This document shows positions 23,788-32,247 of a DNA stretch of 64,000 nucleotides, piece after piece. The DNA comes from Planctomycetota bacterium (GTDB lineage: Bacteria; Planctomycetota; UBA1135; GCA-002686595), in the NCBI GenBank assembly GCA_028278425.1, contig JANQEJ010000054.1, positions 1-64,000 of the forward strand, in the 5' to 3' direction. The notes beneath the pieces are model-generated. The model ran no database searches and was not told the origin of the DNA. It saw nothing but the letters and a program-made list of their open reading frames with translations. A program made the translations under genes and the position numbers. Position 1 is the first letter of the stretch; the number at the start of each line of letters is the position of its first letter.

Positions 23788-23900
23788 GGCGGGGTCTCCT
23801 TTGCTCCCCCTGACGCGGGCGCGGCTCTCCAGGATGACAGCCAATGGCGGAAATCGCGGAAGGCGGGCCACCGACTCCCGTCCATGGGGCGGGAGAAGGT

Positions 23901-23906
23901 TATCCT
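23901..23906 (+). promoter_or_regulatory. candidate -10 (TATCCT)
   Basis: TATCCT ends 10 nt before the ATG at 23917. It repeats the placement of TATCCT before the serine-hydrolase gene at 32248. A purine-rich stretch just before it could alternatively serve a start at 23884. Confidence 0.3.
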
Positions 23907-23916
23907 CGCCCCTCCG

Positions 23917-24894
23917 ATGCCCAGAACGACCCTCATCACCGGCGGCGCGGGGTTCCTCGGCTCGCACCTCGCCGAGCGCCTCCTGGCGGCCGGCGACGCG
24001 GTCCTGGTCCTCGACGACCTCAGCACGGGGCGCCGCTCGAACCTGGCCGCGGTGGACGGGCGGCCGGGCTTTGAGCTTCACGTCGGCTCGGCGACGGATC
24101 CGGCGCTGGTGCGGGAGCTCACCGCGCGCGCCGATGTCGTCTGCCACCTCGCCGCCGCGGTGGGCGTGAAGCTGATCGTCGAGCAACCCGTCCACACGAT
24201 CGTCACCAACGTCGACGCGACGCGGGTCGTGCTCGACGCCGCCTCGGAGCGCGAAACGCCGGTCCTCTTCGCGTCCACTTCGGAGGTCTACGGCAAGAGC
24301 GAGGCGGTCCCGTTCCGCGAGGACGCCGACGTCTCGCTCGGGGCGACGACGCGCTCGCGCTGGTCGTACGCGTGCTCCAAGGCGCTCGACGAGTGGCTCG
24401 CGCTCGCCTACCACGCCGAGCGCGGGCTTCCGGTGACGATCGCACGGTTCTTTAACGTCGTCGGCCCGCGGCAGACGGGGCGCTACGGCATGGTGCTGCC
24501 GACCTTCGCGCGGCAGGCGCTGCGCGGCGCGCCGCTGACGGTGTACGGCGACGGGACGCAGACGCGCTGCTTCGCCCACGTGCGCGACGTGGTCGAGGCG
24601 GCGGCGCACCTGCTCGACCGTCCGGACGCGGTCGGTCAGGTGGTCAACGTCGGAAGCGACGAAGAGGTCGCGATCGGCGAGCTGGCCGAGCGCGTGCGCG
24701 CCGCCGCCGCGAGTGCGTCGGAGATCCTGCACGTGCCGTACGCGGAAGCCTACGCCGAGGGCTTCGAGGACATGCAACGGCGGGTGCCGGACCTGGCGAA
24801 GCTCGAGCGCCTGATCGGGTTCCGGCCGGTCACGCCGCTCGACGAGACGATTCGCGACGTGCTGGAGGCACAGCGATCGCCTTCGGCGGTGTAG
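23917..24894 (+). CDS. NAD-dependent sugar-nucleotide epimerase/dehydratase
   Basis: This 325-residue extended short-chain dehydrogenase/reductase has the NAD-binding GGAGFLGSHLAERLL at the N-terminus, DDLSTG at the end of beta-2, the active-site STSEVYG segment and the catalytic Tyr-x3-Lys in SYACSKALDEWL. ARFFNVVGPRQTGRYGMVLP and VYGDGTQTRCFAHVRDVV are typical of the UDP-glucuronate decarboxylase / UDP-glucose 4-epimerase group. It probably modifies a nucleotide sugar for surface polysaccharide. The start at 23917 matches the usual beginning of the fold; an in-frame ATG at 23884 would add eleven residues. The exact substrate is not determinable. It is divergent from the lipoprotein operon. 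Confidence 0.92.
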   Translation: MPRTTLITGGAGFLGSHLAERLLAAGDAVLVLDDLSTGRRSNLAAVDGRPGFELHVGSATDPALVRELTARADVVCHLAAAVGVKLIVEQPVHTIVTNVDATRVVLDAASERETPVLFASTSEVYGKSEAVPFREDADVSLGATTRSRWSYACSKALDEWLALAYHAERGLPVTIARFFNVVGPRQTGRYGMVLPTFARQALRGAPLTVYGDGTQTRCFAHVRDVVEAAAHLLDRPDAVGQVVNVGSDEEVAIGELAERVRAAAASASEILHVPYAEAYAEGFEDMQRRVPDLAKLERLIGFRPVTPLDETIRDVLEAQRSPSAV

Positions 24895-25037
24895 GTCTTC
24901 CCGCCTCGACCATGGATCCGAGCTTCGTGATGGAGCCAGGACTCCAATCGCGCCTTCCCCCTTAGGCTCCGCGACCTGAGGCTTGCGCCAGGATCACGTC
25001 CCTGCACCTCTCGCACGTCCGTTCGCGCCGTCCCTGT

Positions 25038-25436
25038 TTAGATAGGTATCCCGGCCGTTCTCGCGGCAGTCAGAGCAGATTTGCGCATCATCGCGCCGAG
25101 GTTCTCGAAGCGGTTTTCGTATTCCGTCAGCGCCTCGTCGAGCTTCGTCGCGCTCGCCCGCATCTTGTCGAGCTCTTCCCGGGACTGCGCGTCACGGATC
25201 TTCTTCATGAGGTCCCTCATCTTGTCGCGCTCGGCACGTGCCTCGGCCTGTACCTTCTCGAGAGCGGCGTCGACCTCCGACTTGATGTACTCTCCCAGCT
25301 CCTTTGAGAACTTAGCGAGCTCCTCGTCGATCGACTCCTTGATGCGCGGAATCTCGCGCTCGAGGACGTTCTTCACGTCCTCGGGGGCGTACCCCATGAC
25401 CGACTCATAGGCCTTTTCGAACCGATACTCGCGCAT
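25038..25436 (-). CDS. coiled-coil protein of a three-gene membrane module
   Basis: This 132-residue protein lacks a signal peptide and is almost wholly helical: long charged heptad stretches (REIPRIKESIDEELAKFSKE, then LGEYIKSEVDAALEKVQAEA) and KMRDLMKKIRDAQ. The N-terminus, MREYRFEKAYESVMGYAPED, is probably a short globular cap. It is the third gene of a run with the coiled-coil lipoprotein (36 bp upstream) and the four-helix membrane protein, and its leader AAGCGAGAGGT resembles the leader of the lipoprotein gene. The family is not recognised; the long helices suggest assembly with the other two products. The 143 bp downstream hold nothing I recognise. Confidence 0.72.
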   Translation of the reverse strand: MREYRFEKAYESVMGYAPEDVKNVLEREIPRIKESIDEELAKFSKELGEYIKSEVDAALEKVQAEARAERDKMRDLMKKIRDAQSREELDKMRASATKLDEALTEYENRFENLGAMMRKSALTAARTAGIPI

Positions 25437-25472
25437 GGTCTCACCTCTCGCTTATGGACTGATCAAAGCGTG

Positions 25473-26327
25473 TCAACGGGAGCTCTCCGCCTCGTCGGCT
25501 AGCCTCTCCTCGAAGCTCGAGACGGCGTCCTCGAGCTTGCCTTCCACGAACTCCCGCCCCTTGTCGAGGAGCTCCGTCGCTCTGTCGGAGAGGAGACCCG
25601 CGAGCGTCGCCCCGAAATCGTTGCCGATGAGCCCCTTGAGGAAGGGCTTGATCGGATTGGACGACTTTTCGAGGTGCCGGACGAGCTGATCGATGTTGTG
25701 GTCAATCGCGGTCTGGTACTTCTCGATGTCATCGCTCGCCGCCTCGATGATCTTCTTGGCTTCGGCTTCGGGGTCGATGTCGATGACCGCCGATTTGGCC
25801 GCCTCGTCGAAGGACTCGTCGGCTCTATCGAGAGCGCGGTCACGGGCGGCGGCGAACTTGTCACGGATCTCTTCGCTGAGCTTGACCGTTTCGCGCGAGT
25901 GCGCCATGAGGGTCGTGGCAAGTTGAAGGGCGAGCTCGTGCTCTCGCGCCGTGCTGCCGCCGCCGGACGCGACCTTGGCCTGCTCCTCCTTCAGCGCCGC
26001 GTCGAGCCTCTCGATCGGGCCCTCGAGAGCGCCGTCGAGCTGATCGAGCGACGAAGTCGTGACCTGCTTGATGCGTTCGTCCGCCTTCTCGTGGATCGCG
26101 AGCTTGGCCTTCGCTCGCCGCAGCTCGAGCTCGCGCTCCAGCTCACCCTCGACGTGTTCGAAGTACGCGGAGATCGACTTCTCGAGGACGGCCGAGGCCT
26201 TTGTTTCCCGCTCGTGGATTGCCGCCTTCATCGTCTCTAGCGAGTCGATGGCGAGTTGCTTGTTCACGCAGCCCGTCACGAGGGCGATGGAACCCAGGAC
26301 GAGAAGCGTGATGAGTTTACGGTTCAT
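25473..26327 (-). CDS. long coiled-coil lipoprotein of a three-gene module
   Basis: This 284-residue protein has a lipobox (LVTGC, Cys20) and then about 260 residues of almost continuous charged helix, interrupted by a Gly-rich break near 124-128 (ASGGGS). Segments such as ERELELRRAKAKLAIHEKAD and LEKSISAYFEHVEGELER support coiled coils. It should be lipid-anchored to a membrane and reach into the periplasm. It lies 28 bp downstream of the membrane protein and 36 bp upstream of the cytoplasmic-type coiled-coil gene. No catalytic motif is seen; it is most simply a structural or spacer subunit. I do not recognise a homologue by eye. Confidence 0.75.
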   Translation of the reverse strand: MNRKLITLLVLGSIALVTGCVNKQLAIDSLETMKAAIHERETKASAVLEKSISAYFEHVEGELERELELRRAKAKLAIHEKADERIKQVTTSSLDQLDGALEGPIERLDAALKEEQAKVASGGGSTAREHELALQLATTLMAHSRETVKLSEEIRDKFAAARDRALDRADESFDEAAKSAVIDIDPEAEAKKIIEAASDDIEKYQTAIDHNIDQLVRHLEKSSNPIKPFLKGLIGNDFGATLAGLLSDRATELLDKGREFVEGKLEDAVSSFEERLADEAESSR

Positions 26328-26355
26328 CGTCGTACCTCGCTTGTGTGCTGCATGC

Positions 26356-27735
26356 TCAACCCCCTCGTCGGAAGATCGCCGTGGCGTGGTCCTCGGCCGC
26401 CTTCCTCACGGCGGCGAAATCGGGCGGGTGTCCCTTCGGTGTCGGCGGCGTGTTCCTGGCGGAGACGCGCCTGGACTCGGCCATGGCCGGTCCGGCGAAG
26501 GACGTTGCCTTGAAGATCGCCTTGGCGAGCCGCTCGAGCAGGCTGTACGCCATGTTCGGGAAGAGCCCGAAGACGAATGCGAGCGTGACCACCAAGGCTG
26601 CCGACGTGGTGTTGGCAATGTCGCTCTGGATCACGTCCGTGGAGTAGAGCGTCCAAATCACGACGATGCTGACGATCGGCGCGTAGGCGAGCTTGAGGAA
26701 TGTGCGCCCCGTCTCGCGGGGCTCCCACTTCTGTGCCTTCTCGGTCTTGCGTCCGGCGTACGTGAGCCCGAGCCGGACGAGGCACTCGGTCATGACGCCG
26801 AGCCAGGTGAGCAGGATCACCTCGATACCGCGCCACAGGCCGTGCAACCAGAAGTAGCCGATTTCCGAGTGGACGAGGTCGGTGAGCGTCGTGTGGAAAC
26901 CAGCGCGCCAGCCTGGCGTCTCGCTGCTCGAGTCTTCATCCCCACCAGCCAGCGAGGTGTAGAGGAAGCGGAGTTGTTCGTCGAGCTGATCGAAGAACGC
27001 GTCGACGTGTTTACGACAGTCGTCCACTCCGACCCTTGCCCACGCGAGCTTGAATTCTTCGGCCTCTACCACCTTCCCTGCAACACGAGCGGTCGCAGCC
27101 TTGACGTTGTCGCTCGCCTTGGACGGCGGTTCGATCATGCCGGAGACCGAGCCGTTCGCCGATGCCGACTCGCGTTGCGTGCGGTCTTTGCAGTCGAGGG
27201 TCCGCGTCAGAGCCTTGAGCTGGCGAAGCCCCTTCTGATTCGCAGCCAATCGCTTCGGATCGGTGCCGTCGACGTAGATGAACCAGTCGGGGTTTGCATT
27301 CGGCGAGAAGGCCCTTAGCTTCGCTCGGTAGCCATTCGTACCGGGGACGGGCTCGAACGCCGCGAACGTGGCTTCCAGGCTGTCCGCAACAACGCGGTTG
27401 TAGTCATTCACCCTTTGATGGACCGACGCGAGATAGCCTCTGACGCTCGCGAGCTTGCCTATGCCAAGGGGGCCCGCGACGACTGGCCCGGTCTCCGGGA
27501 ACCGCTCGCCAGCGAACATCAGCACGAGCTCGTTCGAGTTGGGATCCTCGACGATCTGATAGAGCTTGGTCGAGTTCTCGATTTGCCCCGAGACGCTCTC
27601 AAAGTACGCCCGGTTGAGGGTGTGGTGCGCCGCGACGTAGACCAGGAACAGGCCGAGCATGAACGTCCCGAGCCCTCCCACGTGCCAGTGGGGGTTCATC
27701 CACATCCGCTCGAGCCGGGTGATCCCGTTCGTCAT
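26356..27735 (-). CDS. four-helix membrane protein heading a three-gene module
   Basis: This 459-residue protein has predicted membrane segments at ~20-38, ~303-325, ~348-366 and ~377-397. Between the first and second lies an extracytoplasmic domain of about 260 residues (YFESVSGQIENSTKLYQIVE; VDGTDPKRLAANQKGLRQLK) with two cysteines (Cys181 and Cys240) that may pair. A basic C-terminal tail follows the last helix. It is the first gene of a co-directional run with a coiled-coil lipoprotein and a small coiled-coil protein. I do not recognise the family. It could be a membrane platform for a surface structure or a sensor; the sequence shows no catalytic residues. Confidence 0.75.
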   Translation of the reverse strand: MTNGITRLERMWMNPHWHVGGLGTFMLGLFLVYVAAHHTLNRAYFESVSGQIENSTKLYQIVEDPNSNELVLMFAGERFPETGPVVAGPLGIGKLASVRGYLASVHQRVNDYNRVVADSLEATFAAFEPVPGTNGYRAKLRAFSPNANPDWFIYVDGTDPKRLAANQKGLRQLKALTRTLDCKDRTQRESASANGSVSGMIEPPSKASDNVKAATARVAGKVVEAEEFKLAWARVGVDDCRKHVDAFFDQLDEQLRFLYTSLAGGDEDSSSETPGWRAGFHTTLTDLVHSEIGYFWLHGLWRGIEVILLTWLGVMTECLVRLGLTYAGRKTEKAQKWEPRETGRTFLKLAYAPIVSIVVIWTLYSTDVIQSDIANTTSAALVVTLAFVFGLFPNMAYSLLERLAKAIFKATSFAGPAMAESRRVSARNTPPTPKGHPPDFAAVRKAAEDHATAIFRRGG

Positions 27736-28073
27736 GGTGTTCTTCGCATAAAGCGGTCAGGCGCTCTCGGCCGGCCAAGGCAGGCAAACGGCCGTGACTA
27801 GGGAACGAATCTGCGAGGCCGGCCCGCCACCGTTCCGGTCGCAAATGCATCCGTTGACCCATCTCCCTTCCTGGAAGGGAGTTGAGTTGCGAAGAGCCTG
27901 TCGTAGGTGGAGGCAAGCCCGAGTCCGCCGCTGCTGCGCGCGCCTCGGCGGAGTTGTGCCGTGCCTTCTCAGAACCGCGGTTGTGCTGCCCTAGACGCTG
28001 CACGGCCCATGCAGCGTTCGTCTTCGGCCTCGTGTTGACCGTGGGGTCAGGGCGCTAGGGTCCGGCCGGACGA
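27736..28073. other. 338-bp intergenic region with a perfect inverted repeat
   Basis: This stretch lies upstream of the minus-strand membrane module and downstream of the beta-helix gene. It contains no credible coding region in any frame. At 27863-27881 it has CTCCCTTCC-T-GGAAGGGAG, a perfect 9-bp inverted repeat. No T-run follows on either strand, so it is not an obvious intrinsic terminator; an operator upstream of the 27735 start is possible. Confidence 0.4.
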
Positions 28074-30428
28074 CTAGGGCTGATCCTCGTCCGCGCCCTG
28101 GTCGACCGCCGGGCCGAACACGCGCGCTTCGCCGTCGATGTCGGTCTCGCCTGGCAGCGCGACGAACGCGGGATCGCCCGCGTCGCGGCACGGCGAGCCC
28201 GGACCGAGGTGGAGGTCGCCCGCGGCCGGGTTCACGAACAGCGGGTCGGCCGCGAGGATCCCCGCGCCCGGGGTGAACGGGCCGCTGAAGCCGGCGAGCC
28301 CGCCTTCGATCGTCGTGTAGGAGATGGTTCCGGCGACGTTGAAGAGGCCCTGCAGCTCTTCGCCCGGGCCGCCGGCGACGGGGTTGTCCCAGAAGGTCGA
28401 GTTTCGGAACGTCGCCTGGGCCGTCGACCCGACGCTTTGCCCATACACCGTCACGGCGGCCGAGCCGGAGCTCGACGTGGCGTTCCCGGAGAACGAGCAG
28501 CCGGTGACGTCCAGCGTCTGCTGGATGCTGGGCGAGAGGAACCGAATCGCCGCGCCGAAAGTGGCGGCGTTGTTGACGAAGACCGAGTTGCGGATCTCGA
28601 CGTCCGTACGGTTGGAATAGATCGCGCCGCCCTCGTCGCCGGTCTGGTTGCCGTCGAAGACGCAGTTGGTAATCAGGACGTCGAAGTCCTCCGCGTCGAC
28701 CGGGTTCAAGAGCAGGGCGCCGCCGTCGGAGACCCCCGAGTTGTCGGTGAAGACGCACTTCTCGATCCGCACGTCGTGCTTGGGGGACAGACCGCCGAAG
28801 ACGGCGATGCCGCCCGGCCAGCCGCCGGTGACGTGGTTGTTGTCGAAGACGCAGTCCGCGATTACGCCGCCGCTGTCGAGCAACAGGATCGGCGCCTGGC
28901 TGCCAAGGGAGTTCCGGAACGTGAAGCCCTGGATGCGCGTGGTGTCGGGGTTGTCTTCGAGACGGAAGGCCCAGAGGTTCGACGTGGCGAGGTCGATCGC
29001 GGTGGTGGCCGGACCGTTCTCGCTCATGATGACGAGATCCTTGCCGTTCAGGTCGATGCCGGTGCTCCCGAAGCCGCTGTAGGTCCCGTCGCGCACCAGG
29101 ATCACGTCCTTGTGGTTCGCGTTCGTCACCGCGTTCAGGATGTTGGGGAACTGGTCCGGCACGATCAGGATGACGTCGCACTCGTCCGGCTGGCCGTTCC
29201 CGTTGGTGTCGAGGCTGAACCCCGACGAGATGTCGAACGCGTCGTCGATCCCGTTGCCGTTGCAGTCCACCAGCAAGACGTCGCGGTCGAGGAGCTCCAC
29301 GTCGGTGGCGCTGCCGATGAAGTCCGGGCCGGTGAGATGCACGAACACGCCCTGGAGCACGAGGCGCAGGGCCTCGATGCCCGCGCCCAGCTCTCCGACG
29401 GTGACGTTCACGTTCGCCTGCCCGGTGGGGCCGAGCACGCCGAGGAAGAGGAGCGTCGACGTCGGCGGCACCGCCAGCGAGCCGAACCACGGCGGGAAGA
29501 AGACGGGCGCGAGCGTGGGGGCGAGAAGCACGTAGGCGAACTCGCCGGGCTCGCCTTTCAAGCGGAGCTCTACGGTGCCGGTTTCGAAGCCGGGTGACGA
29601 AATCTCCAGCTCGTGCGCGTTGCCCGCGATCGTCTGAAGCCCGGGCCCGTTGACGTCCGAGCCGGGCGGCCCCGCGCTGCACGGCGGACCGATCTTCGGG
29701 ATTCCGGGCGGGCCGCCGCTGCCCCCGTCGAACACGCAGTCGATGGCCTGGCAGGTCGAGTTGACGAGCTGGATCCCGTCGCCGCCGGCGCCGCCGTTGC
29801 CGCAGAAGGGGAAGCCGAACGAGCCGCTGCTCCCCGGAACGCCGTCCGCGCCGTCCACCGTGGAGCCCGAAAGGAAGAGGAAGCTGTCGGTGAGGCGGAT
29901 CCCGTCCTCCCCGGAAGACGGCGCGCCCTCGACGTCGAGCTCCCAGGCGTGCACCGTCGAGTTGGTGACCGCGATCCCGTAGCTTTCGTTGCGGATCAAG
30001 AGCACCGAGTCGCTGTTCGTGATGCCGACCGATCCCTGTCCGGTCAGGTCCTCGAGCACGACGTCGCCGAGGTTGTTCTGGAGGTTCGTGAACACGTCGA
30101 CGTCGAAGCCGCGGACGGTGGTTTCCTGACCCGCCGCGAGGTTCTGGACCCGCAGGGAGGAGCCGAACCCGAAGAGCCGCGGGCGCTCGCCTCCCTCTTC
30201 GATCCCGAGGACGCGCAGCGCCTTGCCGTCGACGGTGAACCCGGTGTAGATCCCCGGCCGGACGAGCACCACGTCGCCGTCCGCCGCCGCGTCCACCGCG
30301 TCCTGGACGTCGTCGAAGTCGGCCGGCGGGCCTGGGGCGTCGTCCACCACGATGACGCTGCCTTGCGCGAGCGCGGGCGGAGCCACCAGGAGAAGGGCCA
30401 GCGAAGCGACGGTGACGGTAGAAGCCAT
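28074..30428 (-). CDS. secreted right-handed beta-helix protein with Ca-binding repeats
   Basis: This 784-residue protein has a signal peptide ending PPALAQ. The N-terminal segment (VVDDAPGPPADFDDVQDAVD, AAADGDVVLVRPGIYTGFTV) and the central segment (NHKDVILVRDGTYSGFG) are starts of parallel beta-helix domains like those in polysaccharide lyases and surface adhesins. Between them, DCNGNGIDDAFDISSG and DTNGNGQPDEC form dockerin/EF-hand-like calcium loops. Later repeats (NCVFDGNQTGDEGGAIYSNR, VFVNNAATFGAAI) are polymorphic-outer-membrane-protein-like turns. The end, DIDGEARVFGPAVDQGADE, is the common 'choice-of-anchor' style tail. GGAGG precedes the ATG and TAGAAT lies further upstream. It is extracellular; a lyase or adhesin role is not decided by visible catalytic residues. 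Confidence 0.87.
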   Translation of the reverse strand: MASTVTVASLALLLVAPPALAQGSVIVVDDAPGPPADFDDVQDAVDAAADGDVVLVRPGIYTGFTVDGKALRVLGIEEGGERPRLFGFGSSLRVQNLAAGQETTVRGFDVDVFTNLQNNLGDVVLEDLTGQGSVGITNSDSVLLIRNESYGIAVTNSTVHAWELDVEGAPSSGEDGIRLTDSFLFLSGSTVDGADGVPGSSGSFGFPFCGNGGAGGDGIQLVNSTCQAIDCVFDGGSGGPPGIPKIGPPCSAGPPGSDVNGPGLQTIAGNAHELEISSPGFETGTVELRLKGEPGEFAYVLLAPTLAPVFFPPWFGSLAVPPTSTLLFLGVLGPTGQANVNVTVGELGAGIEALRLVLQGVFVHLTGPDFIGSATDVELLDRDVLLVDCNGNGIDDAFDISSGFSLDTNGNGQPDECDVILIVPDQFPNILNAVTNANHKDVILVRDGTYSGFGSTGIDLNGKDLVIMSENGPATTAIDLATSNLWAFRLEDNPDTTRIQGFTFRNSLGSQAPILLLDSGGVIADCVFDNNHVTGGWPGGIAVFGGLSPKHDVRIEKCVFTDNSGVSDGGALLLNPVDAEDFDVLITNCVFDGNQTGDEGGAIYSNRTDVEIRNSVFVNNAATFGAAIRFLSPSIQQTLDVTGCSFSGNATSSSGSAAVTVYGQSVGSTAQATFRNSTFWDNPVAGGPGEELQGLFNVAGTISYTTIEGGLAGFSGPFTPGAGILAADPLFVNPAAGDLHLGPGSPCRDAGDPAFVALPGETDIDGEARVFGPAVDQGADEDQP

Positions 30429-30574
30429 GGGACCGGGCCTTTCGTTGCCTCCAGCGTGATTCTACCCCTCGCGTCGGGAGGAGCTCCCGGGGCCTGACCG
30501 TGGTTGGCGCGTCGGGTGCTCGCCTGCGTCGACAGAAAGTCGAGAAATCCCGGCGCCGACGCCTCGCCGACGTT

Positions 30575-30853
30575 TCAGCTCGAGGCTTCGGTTAAAGCCC
30601 TGAGCTGCTCAGCACCTGCCGGCGACAGAAGGAGCAAGGTCCGGAACGCCGCGGCGTGGGCCTCGGGATCGGACTCGTCGCGAAGGTAGAGCGCAGCCAC
30701 CAGGTCTCGCCACCGGAGGAGCTCACGCCGCAGGCCGCGGCGCTCGGTCACTTCGACGGTCAGGTCGACGAGGCGCGCTGGTCGGGCGTGAAGGTCTTCC
30801 AGCGCTCGGGTGTCAACGAAGAGTGTTGGGTCACGTCGAAGGCTCTCTTCCAT
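30575..30853 (-). CDS. small hypothetical protein downstream of LanC-like gene
   Basis: A 92-codon frame on the minus strand begins MEESLRRDPTLFVDTRALED and ends LLLLSPAGAEQLRALTEASS. Its third positions are G/C-rich like its neighbours, and it is helical with heptad-like Leu/Arg spacing. It starts 41 bp after the LanC-like stop, so the two may be co-transcribed. The ATG at 30853 is the only good start; the Shine-Dalgarno sequence is weak. No domain is recognised, and a spurious frame cannot be excluded. The 146 bp between its stop and the beta-helix start hold nothing I recognise. Confidence 0.5.
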   Translation of the reverse strand: MEESLRRDPTLFVDTRALEDLHARPARLVDLTVEVTERRGLRRELLRWRDLVAALYLRDESDPEAHAAAFRTLLLLSPAGAEQLRALTEASS

Positions 30854-30894
30854 CAGCCGGCTCGTGGATTCTGCATTGTCGTCGACCTGCTTTC

Positions 30895-32211
30895 CTAGAA
30901 CGGATCGTCCGGAAGGCGTAGGCCGCCTTCGCGTCCGGCGAGGGCGGCGTCGAGCTCGAGCAACATCAGCCCGATCCCCGCCGCGCCCTGCATGTAGCCG
31001 GTCTGTGCCTGGAGGATCTCCGGGCGGACGCGGTGCTCGGCCTGGATCCAGGACCAGCCTTCGCTCGTCTTCGTCGCGCGTGCGATCACGTCGTCGGCGA
31101 GGGCGCGGGCGTAGGCGAGGTCGTCGGCGTCGCTGCTCTCGCGGTAGCGTTCCAGGAAGTGCTGCGCGATGCCGGACGAGCCGCAGCAGATCCCTACGTT
31201 GTTCCAGAAGCCGGGCGTGCGGTTCGCGTCGAGCGCGGCCGTGCGGACCGTGGCGGAGCAGCGCGACTCGAGCGCCGTCCAGACGTCCGCCTCGCCGGAC
31301 GCAGCCAGCGCTTCGAAGAGGCGCGCGGTACCGACGGGGCCGTGGCACCAGCCGAGGTAGTAGAGGTCCTCGCCGCCAGGCGTGTGGTGGTGGACGCGAA
31401 AGCCCTCTGCATCGGGATCGGCGATCGCGCGAAGATGGGAGGCGCCCTTCTTCGCTGCCGCGAGGAACGCAGCGTCGCCGGTTCGGACGTGGAGCGCCGC
31501 AAGGAACGCCGCGACGCCCGCCGTCCCATGGGAGAAGTTCGGCATGCGCCGCGGGAAGTCTGGGCTTATCGCCCAGTCGAGGCCGTGCTCGGTCTCGTCG
31601 GCGACGGCGATGAGCTGGCGGCCGGCCCGCGCCGCCAGGGCGAGGTCATCGGGGCGCTCAAAGGCGTCCGCCATATAGAGAAGGAAGAAACCCGTGCCGG
31701 CTGCGCCCGAGATCACGTCGGTGGTCGCGTTCCAGCGCACGCCGTGCTCGGTCTCCTCGGCCGCGCCATGGATCAGCTCGGCGCAGCGGATCGCACCCGC
31801 CCGGTAGCGCTCGTCGCCCGTGGCGCGGAAGACCTCGTGGAGGACGAAACCGACGCCGCCGACGCCGGTCCAGAGGCCGGCGCCGTCGCCGTCGATCTCC
31901 TCCGGGACGCGGTGGAGCAGCTCGGCGGCGCCGGCGCGCGCGAGCCAGCCCCAGGCCTCCTCGTCGCCGGTCGCGCGCAGGAGCTCGAAGAGGAAGAGCA
32001 CGATTCCCGACGTCCCGGAGTAGAGCGAAGTGCTCGGCTCCTTGTGCGCCTCGGCGGGAACCGCCAGCCACGCGGCGCCGCGGTCGGTCTCGATCGCGTG
32101 GTCCGCCAGCCAGTGGCCGGCCCGCACCGCCGCCTCGAGGTAGGGCGACGAAGACGCCTCCTCCTGGAGCGGCGTCGCGAAGGTCAACAGAAGCGCAGAG
32201 AGCGCGTTCAC
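30895..32211 (-). CDS. exported LanC-like protein with variant zinc site
   Basis: This 438-residue alpha/alpha-barrel protein matches the lanthionine-synthetase C (LanC) family: GAGLWTGVGGVGFVLHEVF, NFSHGTAGVAAFLAAL (His228), YLGWCHGPVGTARLFEAL and VGICCGSSGIAQHFLERY. LanC uses two Cys and one His to bind zinc. Here Cys289 and Cys342 are kept, but the His after the second Cys is Cys343. The N-terminus MNALSALLLTFATPLQ looks like a signal peptide, unusual for LanC enzymes, and no lanthipeptide precursor or dehydratase is nearby. It may instead be an exported glycan- or peptide-acting toroid enzyme. The start is GTG with TAGGCT 9 nt upstream; it is divergent from the serine-hydrolase operon. 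Confidence 0.8.
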   Translation of the reverse strand: MNALSALLLTFATPLQEEASSSPYLEAAVRAGHWLADHAIETDRGAAWLAVPAEAHKEPSTSLYSGTSGIVLFLFELLRATGDEEAWGWLARAGAAELLHRVPEEIDGDGAGLWTGVGGVGFVLHEVFRATGDERYRAGAIRCAELIHGAAEETEHGVRWNATTDVISGAAGTGFFLLYMADAFERPDDLALAARAGRQLIAVADETEHGLDWAISPDFPRRMPNFSHGTAGVAAFLAALHVRTGDAAFLAAAKKGASHLRAIADPDAEGFRVHHHTPGGEDLYYLGWCHGPVGTARLFEALAASGEADVWTALESRCSATVRTAALDANRTPGFWNNVGICCGSSGIAQHFLERYRESSDADDLAYARALADDVIARATKTSEGWSWIQAEHRVRPEILQAQTGYMQGAAGIGLMLLELDAALAGREGGLRLPDDPF

Positions 32212-32231
32212 GGCGCGGCCAGCCTACTCGC

Positions 32232-32237
32232 TATCCT
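32232..32237 (+). promoter_or_regulatory. candidate -10 (TATCCT) in a 36-bp divergent gap
   Basis: TATCCT ends 10 nt before the ATG at 32248. On the other strand TAGGCT (rc of 32221-32226) ends 9 nt before the GTG at 32211. Both starts lack a Shine-Dalgarno sequence, so the two divergent transcripts probably have very short leaders. Confidence 0.4.
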
Positions 32238-32247
32238 GAACGCCGCC

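Noticed and set aside
26356-27735. Calling the three-gene membrane module an anti-phage defence system
   Set aside because: No nuclease, helicase, ATPase, cyclase or known effector motif is visible; location alone does not justify the label.
27863-27881. Perfect inverted repeat as an intrinsic terminator
   Set aside because: No T-run follows on either strand; it is reported only as a possible operator within the gap.
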